Of a stretch of 64,000 nt of DNA, positions 45,649 through 58,361 are shown piece after piece. Source of the stretch: Proteromonas lacertae (Eukaryota; Sar; Bigyra; Opalinata; Proteromonadidae). The DNA lies in NCBI GenBank assembly GCA_002245135.1, contig NGBS01000879.1:62001-126000 (forward strand), read 5' to 3'. A program made the translations under genes and the position numbers. The stretch's first letter is position 1; every line of letters starts with the position of its first letter. The notes beneath the pieces are model-generated. The model saw nothing but the letters and a program-made list of their open reading frames with translations. It made no database searches and was not told the origin of the DNA.

Positions 45649-45731
45649 AGCAAAATCTATAAAAAATAAAATTCGAAAATTCAAGCTTTTAGGCTTGAAA
45701 ATGAATCACTTTTTTCAATTTTAGAAGCAAT
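45649..45731. promoter_or_regulatory. Bidirectional promoter with inverted TCAAGC boxes
   Basis: The 83 bp between the Rab (minus) and CTC1-like (plus) starts contains TTCAAGC at 45680-45686 and its inverted copy GCTTGAA at 45693-45699, separated by six bases. Each box reads in sense for one gene and lies about 44 nt from that gene's ATG. This symmetry suggests one core element per direction. A hairpin-forming site is the alternative. Confidence 0.4.
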
Positions 45732-47639
45732 ATGAGTGAATTGAGAGGTAAAACCCATTCGAAAAGATATAAAAAGAAACGTGTAAATGATATAAAGAAT
45801 AAGATTCAAAAGAACTGGAGAAGTGAATTAACTCCTTCTCAATTAGAAGAATTATGTAGAAACATAAATACTAAATGCTTCATTTATGAGGATAAAGAGA
45901 ATATAAACTACGGGTACTCTCTATTTGTTATATATTTCAAAGAAATGGAGTAAGAACAGGGCAATATACTTATTATTCAATCAAAGACTTGTTAGTTGGA
46001 AAATTGGAAGGTGAAAATGACTTTAAGAATTCATTTCTATTATTTAAAGTATGATTTTCATGAATTATCTATTGTTCTAGTTTGATACAATCCCTATAAG
46101 CGATAAAGAAATGTATATAGTCTTTATATCATATATATTAACTTTAGGAGTCCAATAATCATGAAAGATTCCACATTTCACATATCATGTTGTTTACCTT
46201 ATGATACATACTTCACACTGGATGAATATAAGAACTCTATATTCATATCCTTGAAATACAACCTAATAACCTACTCCACAAACACACAACTTTATGAAAA
46301 AGTGTTAAATAGTCAATCCATCAATATCAATCCAATTACAAAAGCTAGATACATTGAAATAATCTCATTCATGCCAATATTAGAGTTAATGCATGCTAAT
46401 AATAATAATAATAATAATAATAATGAATCTATTCCTACACTAAATATATCTGAAGGAATAAGATATTTTACTAACAGTGCATCCCATACTTTTTCACCAC
46501 TTATTAATATAAGAGGATTTATATTACGATCTAGTCCATTAATCAATGAGATTGAGACTAAATCATCTTCAATAATACTGACTGTTAAAGACAATTCTAA
46601 TGACAAGACATATATAATAATTAGAAATGATAGTAAATATTATTATGGAAATTTACTGAAGATATATAAAGAGTATATTGTTACTAATATTAAGCCAGTC
46701 AAATTTAAGAATAAGAATATACAGATATATGAATCAACAGATACAACTGCAATTGTTCCAATAGATAATAATACTAATAATAATAATAAAAGAATAAAAT
46801 CATATTATACTAAAGACACTTTGAAAAATATAATAGAAAATGAAATAATTGATTATATAGGAATAGTCACAAATATTATAATAGACACAGTGATAGAGAT
46901 AGATAATTCATTCTTTTGTTTATTAAGTCATATATCATTATTTAAACAGGAGTTAGGTATTAGAATTGGCTGTAAAGTATACATCATAGGAGGACATACA
47001 ATATATGATGATAATAATATATTAAAAGGAATTGGATTATGTTATAATGGTAATATACAAGTGATTGAATATTCTAATATAAATAATTCATATTATCCAT
47101 TATCAGTAGAAAGATCGAAACTTAATAAATATTTATCCAATCATTCATATACATATGTTAATATTGTGAATTTGTGTTATTTATTACAGTCATTATTGAG
47201 TAAGAAATTGATAAAATATTGTGATATAATACCAATTAATACAAGTACAAGTACATCTGTATTAGAGTATTTATTACCAACAGTTGAGAGTGAATCATCA
47301 TATGATTTTTATAATGAAATTATTGAACATAATAGTGATGAATGTAGAGTGATTTATAATAAGAATAAAGAAATGTTTAATATAATTCCACATGTAATTA
47401 CACTGAGAGATATTTACTTAAGATTTCAGAGATGTAATAGAACAGGTTATTATACTCTTAATGAAACTGAATTTTATAAGAATAATGAGAATGTATTATT
47501 ATTGGGTTATTTAAGTGAAGATAAGAATGGAATATATTTATCAGATTTCAGTCTTACCTGTAGAATATTCTGTGATTTGTTGATGTTTCCTGAATTGTCA
47601 ATACAAGGGAAGACTAAAGTATTAGTTATTGTTAATAAG

Positions 47640-47671
<32 letters not shown>

Positions 47672-49656
47672 TATATTTATAGGTTTAATGTTACATGTGA
47701 AGTATCTTTTGATAAGAATATGTGTCAATTGAGATACATTTTGTCATTATTTCCTAAATCATTGAAATTATATAATAAAACATACAGTAGCAGCAGCAAT
47801 AGTAATAATATGAATAATAATTCAGTTATATTGCCATCACAACCACAGTTTCAACATAGTATATTCATTCATAATGAGATAAAATCAACGTTATTAGTGT
47901 ATGTATTGAAAACTCCATTAATATATGACAATATTATGAATAATAAAGGAAAATGTATAAATGGTTTAATTATTGAAAATAATACCGTTACAGGTTATTG
48001 TAGTATTGAAATAGGTGACAGAATTGCTGGGTTTAATATGATCAAAGAAGGTTACATATATGAAATAACCAGTTGTAAAGCAGTAGAAGAAGAATATATT
48101 ACTTTATTAACATATCCAGGGTGTGAAATCAACAGAATTATATCATATTCTAATCCAATTCAAAGATTAAATGAGACATATAATATATATTTAAATCATC
48201 AAAAACAACAACAACAACAACAACATTCTAATAATAATAATAATAATAAGATAAAATATATTCAATATATCACTACTAATGAATCATCAATTTCTACATG
48301 TATATTTGCATCAGATAGTTTCAAGATATATCCATTATATACTATTAAACCTCCATTTAATAATACCGAATCATTTCATTTAAATAATGATGATATTGAT
48401 ATATTTTATATAAAGAAATTAAAAGGTGATAAAATACTGAGAAATTTTACTAAAATTGATGATAATTTAATATCTTTGTTTTATTCATTTCAATTACTTT
48501 TACCTCACACTTTTACTGTATTATATATTATATATGTCTATATAATATGTATAGATAAATGAGATATACAGCAATAATAGCATTATAAATAATACTCCAA
48601 ATATGATGAATATCAAAGGTGCAATATATAGTAAATATATCAATAATGATGATATTCACTATATACTTAAAGATAATAATAATAATATAATGCATTTGTA
48701 TGTTCCAAATAAATATCATTATGTTACACTATTTCCAGGCTATATTATCATTATTAATAATGTACATGTTGAAGTATAATAATATCTTGTTATATTCATA
48801 TATATAAATAGAAGAAAAAGAATAATTATAATATCAGATTAAACAATTACTCATCTATTAATATCGTTGATTGTATAAAGATCACAGTGGATCCAGCTAC
48901 AGATAATCAGTTATATGTATTAAATACATCTAAAATCAATACAATATGGACTAATTCATCAATATTATACATAAATACATTGAAAATATATTGGAAATGT
49001 TTAGAGTGTAAAAAAGTAATAGATTATAATATATTATTATCATCAGTTGAACATTTACCTATCATATTAGAGAGTAGTGCAATTGATAATAGTATATTTG
49101 CATCGTGCTTGTTTATCAAACCTGTTTGTGTGAATGGATGTAGTAAATGTAAAAGATTATACTGTTATTGTGATATGTCCTGTAAAATTGATGATGGCAC
49201 TTCAACAGCTGTAGCTTATTGTAATGGTAAATTATGTTTTACATTATTGGAGATATATAATAATGATATTGTTGAATTTATCAATAATTTGCTGTTAGAA
49301 GGGAAAACCTATGAATATTCGTATATATATTTATATATTGATTAATATTATTATATAGAAATTCATATTTCAGTTCAGAATTAGAAGAAAAAGATAATTC
49401 TATTTTTAGTGATGCAATAAATAAAGTTAATAGCACTGCACCAGTTTACAACATGAAAGTTCGTTTTATTAAGAAATCTAATAACTCAGCAGATTTTATG
49501 AAAACCATCTCGTATATTTATTTGGATACATTAATTAATAGAGTTAGAAACTGTTTTGTCAAGACTAGAGTTGCAGAGACAATTTTTGTTCAGATAGATG
49601 ATGTTTCGCATACAGACACTCTTAATAATATATTTGCACTGTTAAATTCAATTTAA
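45732..49656 (+). CDS. Large multi-OB-fold protein, CTC1-like (CST complex) candidate
   Basis: Short GT-AG introns join a basic N-terminus (KRYKKKRVNDIKNKIQ) to a protein of about 1,200 residues. It has OB-like blocks such as IRGFILRSSPLINEIE, VLLLGYLSEDKNGIYLSDFSLTCRIF and GLIIENNTVTGYCSIEIGDRIAG. The C-terminal quarter carries a zinc-ribbon OB: WKCLECKK, CVNGCSKCKRLYCYCDMSC, then DDGTSTAVAYC, resembling the large subunit of RPA or CTC1. CTC1 binds single-stranded telomeric DNA and recruits DNA polymerase alpha. Asn/Gln runs (about 46397 and 48205) are insertions. The assignment rests on layout and short motifs, so RPA1-like or another OB protein is possible. Confidence 0.55.
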
Positions 49657-49815
49657 AATAAATTTTATATGTTTCATGTATTCTGCATTTTAAATTAAAT
49701 AATTACAAATTTTTTTATATAAAATCATTTTATCGTTTCAGCAAATTTCTATGTCACTTCTTGTCTAATATAGAAATAGACTCATTGACCATTAATACAA
49801 GGTAGTTTTAAGTAT

Positions 49816-51195
49816 ATGACTGGATTACCAGAGTCTTTAAATCCTCATTCTCTTGAAATTGCTAAATTTTGCTACCGTATATGAACGATAAATATATTTA
49901 GTAAACAATTGGGAAGTAAATCATATATGTGAGAGTTTTACGAGTTTAGGCAGAGTGTATGTTTATATTAGTTTTAGTTGTAGAAATAACAATGAAGTAT
50001 CACAAGAACAACTTCTAAGGCTATTGCATATACCCAAATCTTACTTTACAGATGAAATATTCAAAAGTTTACGTATAATTTTGATAATTATTGCTATTAT
50101 AGATATATTAAATTTTGAAAACAGAGTATTTGTGCAAAGTCTCACATTTAATGAATTTTTCCAATTCGTAACTGTGTTTGGGCTTTTTCCTCTTACATTA
50201 CTGCTTAAAAGTATGTTTTACGATATATATGATGTTATAAATAGCATGTCTATCGATGACAGAAATACAAAATGACAATATAATCGATCCGACATCATTT
50301 ACAGATCTTTTACAGTTGATTGATTTAGAGAATGATAGTTTAAATACTGTTATATTGATTTATAAAAAGCATGAAATGTATATAATAATAATAATTATTA
50401 TTATAATGAATTAGTAAACCAGTAACAAAATCAATAACTTTTAGTGAATTGTTAGATATAGTAGAGAAAGATAAAATATACCCCAAATTAAGCCAATTAG
50501 TAAGTGCAATACAGAACACAATAATAGGATTAACTGATTGTGAAAACATTCAATATAAAATGCAGAATTGGAATTCCATTTATTTATATCAAATGCAACA
50601 TAATGGTAAATTACCTCAAATACCTTGTACTCAATACATTTCGTATTTCTTCATGAGAAGACCTCATCCAATGCATTATGACTTTTCTGGAGGTACAGAA
50701 GTTAATATATTAGGATTATTAAAGAAATTAAGGGGATTAAGATTATTGTATTTGGAAAGAAAACATAAAAACATACCAAATCCAAATATACAAAAAATCA
50801 GAAATTCTGAAAGCCATTTAGGTGCTTCAAGGGCAATACGTAATAAACCTTATATGCCCTCACAATTGAGTGTCTCTTATAGTGGTTATGAAGATGGTAA
50901 TGATTCTCATACTCCAGCTTCTACAACTAGAACTACTATATCACCTCCAGGTGTATCAGGCAGAACACTTAATAATGAATATGCAACTGCGAGGAATAGC
51001 GATACTTCTGCTTGTGACTCTAATTCCACTTTCATTTCCAAATATAAAACTTCTAATGTATCTAGAAGTAAATTATCAGTTTCTTCTAGAAAGGCGAAGA
51101 ATAATCAATTGATTCCTCCTAATGAAGCTTTGCCTAGAATACCAAGTACAAATTCTTTAGCTTATTGCCGTTCGTCTACTACTATGGATGATTGA
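49816..51195 (+). CDS. Unknown protein with EF-hand-like N-terminus and Ser-rich tail
   Basis: Five or six exons with introns of 21-37 nt give about 410 residues. The N-terminal half is helical (HSLEIAKFCYLNNWEV, SLTFNEFFQFVTVF), resembling degenerate EF-hand pairs as in calcineurin-B-like or NECAB proteins, but without clear DxDxDG loops. From residue 250 the chain is basic, Ser/Thr/Pro-rich and probably disordered (SYSGYEDGNDSHTPASTTRT). No catalytic motif is seen. A cytoskeletal or ciliary role is possible given the neighbours, but not shown. Confidence 0.6.
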
Positions 51196-51334
51196 TTTTA
51201 TTTGTATGTAAATGTAGTGTATTTTATGTTTAATATAATGATATTTATTTTGATTTTATAAATATTTTTTTTGTTTTTTATTTTTTGGGGTATGAAAAAT
51301 TAATTTTCGTTACTGATTTTTGTTTTTTAAAAAT

Positions 51335-54300
51335 ATGTCTGATAGTTCAAGTATATCTACAAAATTATATTCTTAGATTGGGTTAAATTGTTTGATGAAT
51401 CATCTGGATCATATTATTATATGAATAAAACAACAAATCAAACCTCATGGGAAATTCCTAAAGGTTTTGTTGAAAGAATAGGTAAAACAAAGAAAGAATT
51501 GGAAGAATACAAAGAAATCGAAAATAATCAAGATGAAGATGAAGTACCAAAAATTAAAACCATTGCAGATGAAATTGATTTTCGAATTAAAATGGCAGCT
51601 AATACTAAAAGACTGAACTTTTCAAATTTCAATTTAAGTGAACTACCTGAATTCCCACCAGAATTAGGCCAATTACTCTACTTATACTTAGCTCACAATC
51701 AACTAGAAAAAGTGCCATTAACAATATGGCGTTTAAAATACATCCAGGAGCTTAATTTATCTTACAATTCCTTATATGATGTTACTATCTATAAAGGTGA
51801 AGCAATAGCTAAGCAATATGGTGTATTACAATTAGGAGTTGGGAATTTACAGTCATTACAACTGTTGGATATTAATCATAACAAAATCACTGATTTACCT
51901 GATGATTTGACTAAATTGAAAAAATTAACACAATTAATCGCTTCACATAATACAATAAATAAATTAAGAGAAAGTCTATTCACAGTAACAACTTTGACAG
52001 AATTATTACTTCAAAATAATCAAATTGCTGATATTAGTCAATCAATCAAAAGATTAACAAATTTAACAGTTTTGAATTTGAGCCATAATAAATTAACATC
52101 ACTACCAACTGCTTTAGGCTTGTGTACAGGTTTGACAATGTTGAATTTGAGTTATAATGAAATATTTGAATTTCCATTAGATCAACAAACGTATATAACT
52201 ATTTAATTACTATTATTCTATAGAATGTTAAGAGATTTTGAGAGATTAACAGCATTAACCTATTTAAACATAAGCCACAATAAATTCAGAAAGATCCCTG
52301 AAGAATTACCTTGTATGACTTCCTTAGAAACATTATATATCCATAACAATCTGATAAAAGAAATGGATGAGGAATTATCAACATTAGAAAGACTAGAGAC
52401 GTTAAATATAAGAAACAATCGATTAGAAAAATTACCTGACTTAATGATAAATTGGATAAGTTTAAAAACATTTGATTTATCACATAATAATATAAGGAAA
52501 TTACCTCCATCAATTGGTGATATTACTTCACTAGTTACATTGAATTTAGGATTTAATGAGATGAAGGAATTATGTGAAGAGTTGGGAAATTGTACAAATA
52601 TCGTTAATTTGAATCTTATGCCTAATTATTTAACGACTCTTCCAGATCAATTTGGACATTTAACAAGTATAATAATATATTATATTATATTATATTTAAT
52701 TTATTACTTTTTCTTGTATATATATAGATTTAACTAGTTTAGATTTGAGATGTAATGACTTTGAAACTCTTCCAGAAGGTATATTAGGTTTAATTCGTGT
52801 AAAATGGATTAATTTAGAGAATAGCAATATGAATAGTTTGCCTGATGGTATTGGAGGAATGAAAGAATTAGAATCAATTTATTTGAGATATAATAAACTA
52901 AGAACACTACCTCATGGTATTGGAGATTGCCATTCTTTATTATATTTGGATTGTAGAAATAATGAAATTGAAAGATTACCATCTTCAATAGGAAATTTAC
53001 AGAATTGTCTTACTATTTTATTATCCAATAATTTCATTAGTTCATTACCAGGTGAAATTGGATATATGAGTAGTATAAAGTATATGGATTTCGAATATAA
53101 TATGTATATATATTATATTATATGTTTTTATTAATAGAATATCTTCAATTCCAGAAACTTTTTCAAAAATTACATCTTTAAGAACACTTAATATCAGTCA
53201 CAATGCATTAGAAGAAGATCCTTCAGAAATATTAATGAAAATAAAAACATTACAACATTGGGATTTATCATATAATAAAATAAAAAGAGCAGATTTAGAT
53301 GAAGATAGTGAAGAATATAAGAATAAAATGTCAATGTATGCTTACAATCAAGGTGAAGCAGAATATAGTCTAAAACACTATGAAGAAAGTTTAAAACTAT
53401 TTAACGAATCTTTGAATTATAATCCAAATAAAACTGAGGCAATATATGGAAAAGCGTTAGTTTATTATAGTATGAGAGACTATGATACTTCAATTGAATT
53501 GTTAACGAGTTATTTAGGTATAATACCTGATGATAATGGCGCATTACACAGAAGAGGAGTTTGCTATAATAAAATGGCCCAATATATCAATGGATTGAAT
53601 GATTTTAATAAAATATTAGAAAGAATTCCATTTATTCCTGCATATTAGTATATACAGACTTATATTCATTATGTATAGTGATCGAGCGTATTGTTATTAT
53701 AAACTTGGGAAATATACTGAAAGTCTTGCTGATATTGATAGATATGATAAGTTGAAGAAAGATTATAAGTTGAGTGAATTGAAAGGTAAAATATATAAAA
53801 ATATGAATTTATATCCTGAAGCAGTACTTGCATTTACAGAGTATTTATCAATATAATAATATATTGATAAATAGTTCATTAAAATATCATGATTCAAACA
53901 ATTTAGAAGTATATTATCTTAGAGGAATTTTAAATAGAGCTCTACTAGAGTATATTATATATATATTGAAATATAGTTATCGTCATTCAATAAATGATTT
54001 TGAAAATATATTAATCAAAAGTGAAGAAAGATTAAATGACGAAATTGAAAATGTAGAAGAAGATGAAGAAAAGGAAGAAGAAGAAGAAGAAAAGATTAAC
54101 GATGGAAATGTTAATTTTGGACCTTCTTTGAGTGATGGCAAACCATTTAATAGTACAAATGAATCATATGGTCAATTAGTAATTGATAGTTTATATAATT
54201 TAATATCTTTATATGAATTAATTGGAGATAATTATAAAAGTCAAGTATATAATGATAAATTGGAAGAATTGATAGGAAATCACGATTACACAAGTCCATC

Positions 54301-54382
54301 AGCTAGTATAATAAAAGGCAGTAGTAAAGGAAGTAGTTTTAAAGATTCTAGATCAGAAATTAGTGTAGAAAAAAATGATTAA
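51335..54382 (+). CDS. WW domain - leucine-rich repeat - TPR protein
   Basis: Exon 1 (MSDSS) and a 26-nt intron lead to a WW domain: WVKLFDESSGSYYYMNKTTNQTSWEIP has both Trp and the YYY-N-T core. Next come roughly 20 LRRs of the 23-residue type (LxxLxLSxNxLxxLP), spanning about 51600-53290. A TPR block follows (NQGEAEYSLKHYEESLKLFNESL, AIYGKALVYYSMRDYDTSIELL, DRAYCYYKLGKYTESLADI). An acidic Glu run and Ser-rich end close the protein at about 930 residues. Introns near 52200, 52665, 53103, 53650 and 53842 are 25-45 nt. It looks like a multi-valent scaffold. The partners are unknown. Confidence 0.8.
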
Positions 54383-55050
54383 TATAATAATAATAATAAT
54401 AATAATTCAATATTAAAGAATTCTATTGATAATTCTTTCTTTTCTTCTTCGCTTATTCCATCTAGATTGATTATTCCAATTGATGAAAATGTTTGTAAAA
54501 ATGATATAAATTCTGATTTCTCAATATTTTCATTTAAAGTTATTGATAATTCATCCAAACAGTCAAATACTTCCATACTATTTTTCATTAATCTCAGTAC
54601 ACTTTCATATAAAACATTATCTAATATGTTTATATTTCTTAATGGTTTATAATGATTTAATCTTTTAATAACTCTATATGTGGAAATAATAATTTCATTC
54701 CTTCATCTCCTATTTCATTTCCTTATAAACGAAATTGTTTAAGATATCATACTACTCAAATCTATTTTACATACACTTATTAATTCATTTAATCTTAATA
54801 AAACGAATAATTTGAATATATTGTCACTAATCGAGGATTAATTTTAATTACTAAAAAGAAAATGTCTAATTAATACTGAAATGGATTTATCAATTAACAA
54901 TTCTTTGTTTAGTTTCATATCAAAGATAACTCTGGAAAATGGAAATTCGGAGAATAAGAATTTTAATCCAGTTGATTTTATAGCAATTATTTTAACTAAT
55001 AAATAATATTCACACAACAATAAAAAACTATTCAAATAAAATAATAATAA
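54379..55050 (-). pseudogene. Fragmented leucine-rich-repeat gene
   Basis: On the minus strand, LRR-like pieces (ELISVCKIDLSS, GNEIGDEGMKLLFPHIELL) and an adjoining stretch (LRLMKNSMEVFDCLDELSITLNENIEKSEF) occur in different frames within 670 bp. Some joins could be introns, but no single model runs through, and no signal for a start was found. It is either a decayed copy of an RNase-inhibitor-type LRR gene like the one at 43877 or a damaged assembly stretch. It is convergent with the WW-LRR-TPR gene. Confidence 0.4.
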
Positions 55051-55068
55051 TAAATCATAACAAAACAT

Positions 55069-56207
55069 TTAATTGTTCTTCTTATTGTCTATTTCATCAT
55101 TACCTTCATAAGTAGCACCTGTAGCTTCAGAAGATTCACTTGCCAAAGTATTTAACATTTTAATAAACATTAAAAACCACATTCTATTCATAATATATAA
55201 CAAATACATACACATGAAGTAAAATCAAAACCCAACATAATACAATTTGAGCTTGTAGCATAGGTATTTTAAACCAAGCTCCTATTGAATATAATTTCCA
55301 ACCAGGATATAGTAGTTTTGCATATGGTGCTACATGTATAATCATCGCTCTTGGGAAGAGATACAATCTACTTATAAACCAGGTGATTAAATTAAGTATA
55401 AAAAATGATTCAGATAAATAATATCCTTCTTTATGATAGGCATGGATGTGATTCATTATTTTTACAGTTTCTACAATAATATCTGAAGATTCATGAATCT
55501 ATAATACATTATGAATAAAAAAATAAAAAAATATAAAATATACCAACATAATAAAAACACCATAACCTCTAGTTCCATAAGAAAAACTTAACAATTCCAA
55601 TGATATTGTAGTTAAATGATGTGTGAACATCATATAATAATCTGCTCTTCTAGCTTCGAAGAATCTATGTCTAATTGAAGAATAAGTCCATATTCCTAGT
55701 TGAAATGCATAAATAGAGATCATTGCTTTTGAAGCATGTGAATAACGTGGGTCTGGGATGAAAAAGGTATTGTCATCTTCTTTATACCAATTATTCTCAC
55801 TCATTACATAACTAGCAAAAATTGTCATTATTATGTGAGTTAACAATTGCCAACTTTTTTGTACTACCTTCGATAGGGTTATTGGGTTTGATAACGGATC
55901 ATCTATATAATTTGTAAGACAGTAGATATACTATATGGATATTTGTTTAATTTCTTGATTGACCAATCTCTAAACAAAGGTGTAACCAGCTTGTAGTAAG
56001 TGGGAGCTAAAACACTATTTAAAACAGCGAAAAATATATATAGTTCTAAAGCAAATATATTAACTGTATAGAGTTCATATCTATATCAATCATAACTAAG
56101 AATTTGACATACATAGCCCAAATTAATAAAACACACAACGCAGATGTCATTATCCAGTCTAAGAGTGGCTTTTGAACATATACTTTTGCCTTTTTCTCTT
56201 CAGACAT
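55069..56207 (-). CDS. TLC-domain ceramide synthase-like protein (copy 1)
   Basis: It starts at MSEEKKAKVYV and encodes about 330 residues with six or more TM helices. The Lag1 core reads IRHRFFEARRADYYMMFTHHLTTISLELLSF, containing the di-His motif required for catalysis in ceramide synthases. HIHAYHKEGYYLSESFFILNLITWF follows. The C-terminal tail is Glu/Ser/Asn-rich and cytosolic. Ceramide synthases N-acylate sphingoid bases in the ER. A tandem paralogue follows upstream at 56519-57670. Blocks of identical DNA, including part of an intron, show recent exchange between the copies. A TCAAGCC box lies 40 nt upstream. Confidence 0.85.
55359..55519. repeat. 161-bp tract identical to 56827-56987
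   Basis: This stretch matches the second TLC gene base for base by eye, over coding sequence and the last 21 nt or so of an intron. Identity stops abruptly on both sides. A second, shorter shared block lies around 55650-55720 and 57102-57170. Confidence 0.8.
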
Positions 56208-56246
56208 TGGTAAACTCGATTTTTGAAAAATAGAATGAAAAAGTTT

Positions 56247-56253
56247 GGCTTGA
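56247..56253 (-). promoter_or_regulatory. TCAAGCC box upstream of TLC copy 1
   Basis: Sense-orientation TCAAGCC 40 nt before the start at 56207. TLC copy 2 has no such box at the same place, so the two copies may be regulated differently. The function is inferred. Confidence 0.3.
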
Positions 56254-56518
56254 TAGAAGATTTTTATTTTTATGAGATAGATGTGTACTTCCAACAATTA
56301 TTTTGGATAATAATGATATTCACTTGCAATCAGAAAGAAAAATAAAGATAAACTAACTCCAGCGTTGGTTTAAAAGAAATAGACTGAATAAAGAAAAAAA
56401 GAGTAGAGAATAGTATATAAATAAAAATAATAAAAATAGATAGTATAAAGAAAAGTAAATAAAGTCAATGAGGAAAGTATAAAATGAAAGATTTGAATAT
56501 ATCATAACTATTAATATT

Positions 56519-57670
56519 TTACTCATTTTTCTGCTTATTATCATTCAATGAAGCATTATCATCACCTTCATAAATCTTTCCAGTATCTTCAGATGATTTT
56601 CTAATGAAAATTAAACATAATTATAAATTTATACGTAAGCATAGTGACTAGCATATTTAAAAATAGTACAAACCAAAATATGTGAAGTATAAGCAGAATC
56701 CAACACAGGTATATTATAACTGATAATGTTGGAAGATAATAAAATGATTTGAAATTGAACAATGAATAATCTGAATATCTATGTCTTGCATAGGGAAGGA
56801 CTTGTTTGTATATTCTTGTAGGGTAAAGATACAATCTACTTATAAACCAGGTGATTAAATTAAGTATAAAAAATGATTCAGATAAATAATATCCTTCTTT
56901 ATGATAGGCATGGATGTGATTCATTATTTTTACAGTTTCTACAATAATATCTGAAGATTCATGAATCTATAATACATTATGAATAAATAGGAATACAAGT
57001 ATAACAAATAATCCAAAAGAAGTTTCTCCATCTTGAAAACTCAATATCTCTAATAAAATCGTAGTTAAATGATGTGTAAACATAACATAAAAATCACGTC
57101 TTCTAGCTTCGAAGAATCTATGTCTAATTGAAGAATAAGTCCATATTCCTAGTTGAAATGCATAAATAGCCGTTACTGCTGATGATGTAGCTTTACCATG
57201 AGGATCTGGATCAAACATTGATTTTGGATTTGTGAGCCAACCATTTAAAGTCATTACATAATATACCCATACAGAGGTGACAATATGAATTAATAACTGC
57301 CATGACTTCTGAGATACTTTTTCCAGTGTTAATGGATTACACATTGGATCATCTATTACAGAGTATAAGACGATGATTTCTGTAAGTATATATATATGTA
57401 CTGAAAGGATATTTGTTAAGAAAATGGGATGATAGATACTTTAACAGTTGTCCAATCAAACGATAGTAAGTAGGAGCAACAATGCTTATTAAAATAAAAG
57501 ATGATAAATAAATCTTCATTGCCAAAATGCTCTCATTGTATAATAGGTAACTAATATAGAAATAAAAATTAATACACAGATGCAGCTACACAAACAAATA
57601 AGCAACATGTCATGAACAGTTCTAGTATTGGCCTTCGATAATACACTTTATCATTGACAGAATTGTCCAT
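56519..57670 (-). CDS. TLC-domain ceramide synthase-like protein (copy 2)
   Basis: The start at 57670 (MDNSVNDKVYYRRP) is followed by introns of about 25-45 nt. The Lag1 core reads IRHRFFEARRRDFYVMFTHHLTTILLEILSF with the di-His motif. TM topology matches copy 1, and the C-terminal tail (SSEDTGKIYEGDD) is acidic. It diverges from copy 1 outside the shared tracts, notably in the luminal loop before the Lag1 core (LTNPKSMFDPDPHG here) and in the last TM helix. Two ceramide synthases with different acyl-chain preferences is a plausible reason for the pair. Confidence 0.85.
56827..56987. repeat. 161-bp tract identical to 55359-55519
   Basis: Second copy of the tract shared between the two TLC genes, at an offset of 1468 bp. 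It covers the exon encoding HAYHKEGYYLSESF plus the 3' end of the preceding intron. Confidence 0.8.
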
Positions 57671-57847
57671 AGTATTTATAAAAAATAAACCAAAATATTA
57701 AATGAAAACAACCAATAGAATTGAGTGATTTAACACATAACCTTTTTGAAAAAAAAGTTAACGAGCACATTATAGTTTTTTAATGATTATTTGACTATTT
57801 TTATATTACACTAGCATTATAAGACAAAACAGCAGTAAATCAATTTA

Positions 57848-58310
57848 TTAGAATCTATTTTTCGTAGAGTAATCTCTAGGTGCATCTACTAAACCTTTTC
57901 CTCGTCTAGCTCCTTTATATACAGTCTCAATTATATCTATTAGGTCTTGTTTATTAGAAAAAGCCCAATTAATTTTATTATTATTACCAGTTCCCAAATC
58001 TACCAACATATGCTTATTGTGATAGAAAAACATTATCGAACAAGGATCATATAATTCATACATGGTATTAAAATCAGGAACTTCTGTTATATCAACCAAA
58101 AATATTACTGCAAAATTCTTTATTTGTTCTGCTATTCCAGCTAGTGTATTATCTGTCTATGAAACAATAAATAAGCAACAAAAAATATACAACCATGCAA
58201 GTAGCATCCCAATCATGTCCAAATCGTATCACAACTACTTTATTCTCTATACTTAAAATAGCTTGATCAACAGCATAACCTGTTCTTAGATGTGGAAGTA
58301 GATAAGACAT
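57848..58310 (-). CDS. DIM1: DIM1/TXNL4A, U5 snRNP thioredoxin-like protein
   Basis: Two exons give about 143 residues, the normal length. MSYLLPHLRTGYAVDQAIL, VVVIRFGHDWDATCM, FLVDITEVPDFNTMYELYDPCSIMFFYHNKH, DLGTGNNNKINWA and IETVYKGARRGKGLV match Dim1 throughout. It has a thioredoxin fold without the CxxC active site, and is required for pre-mRNA splicing in the U4/U6.U5 tri-snRNP. Its single intron (about 33 nt) is of the local type. The start lies 51 bp from the divergent IQ gene. Confidence 0.95.
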
Positions 58311-58361
58311 TTTAAAATAAATACTAGTATTTATGTGTATTAGAGTGTATTCGTTTTTCAA

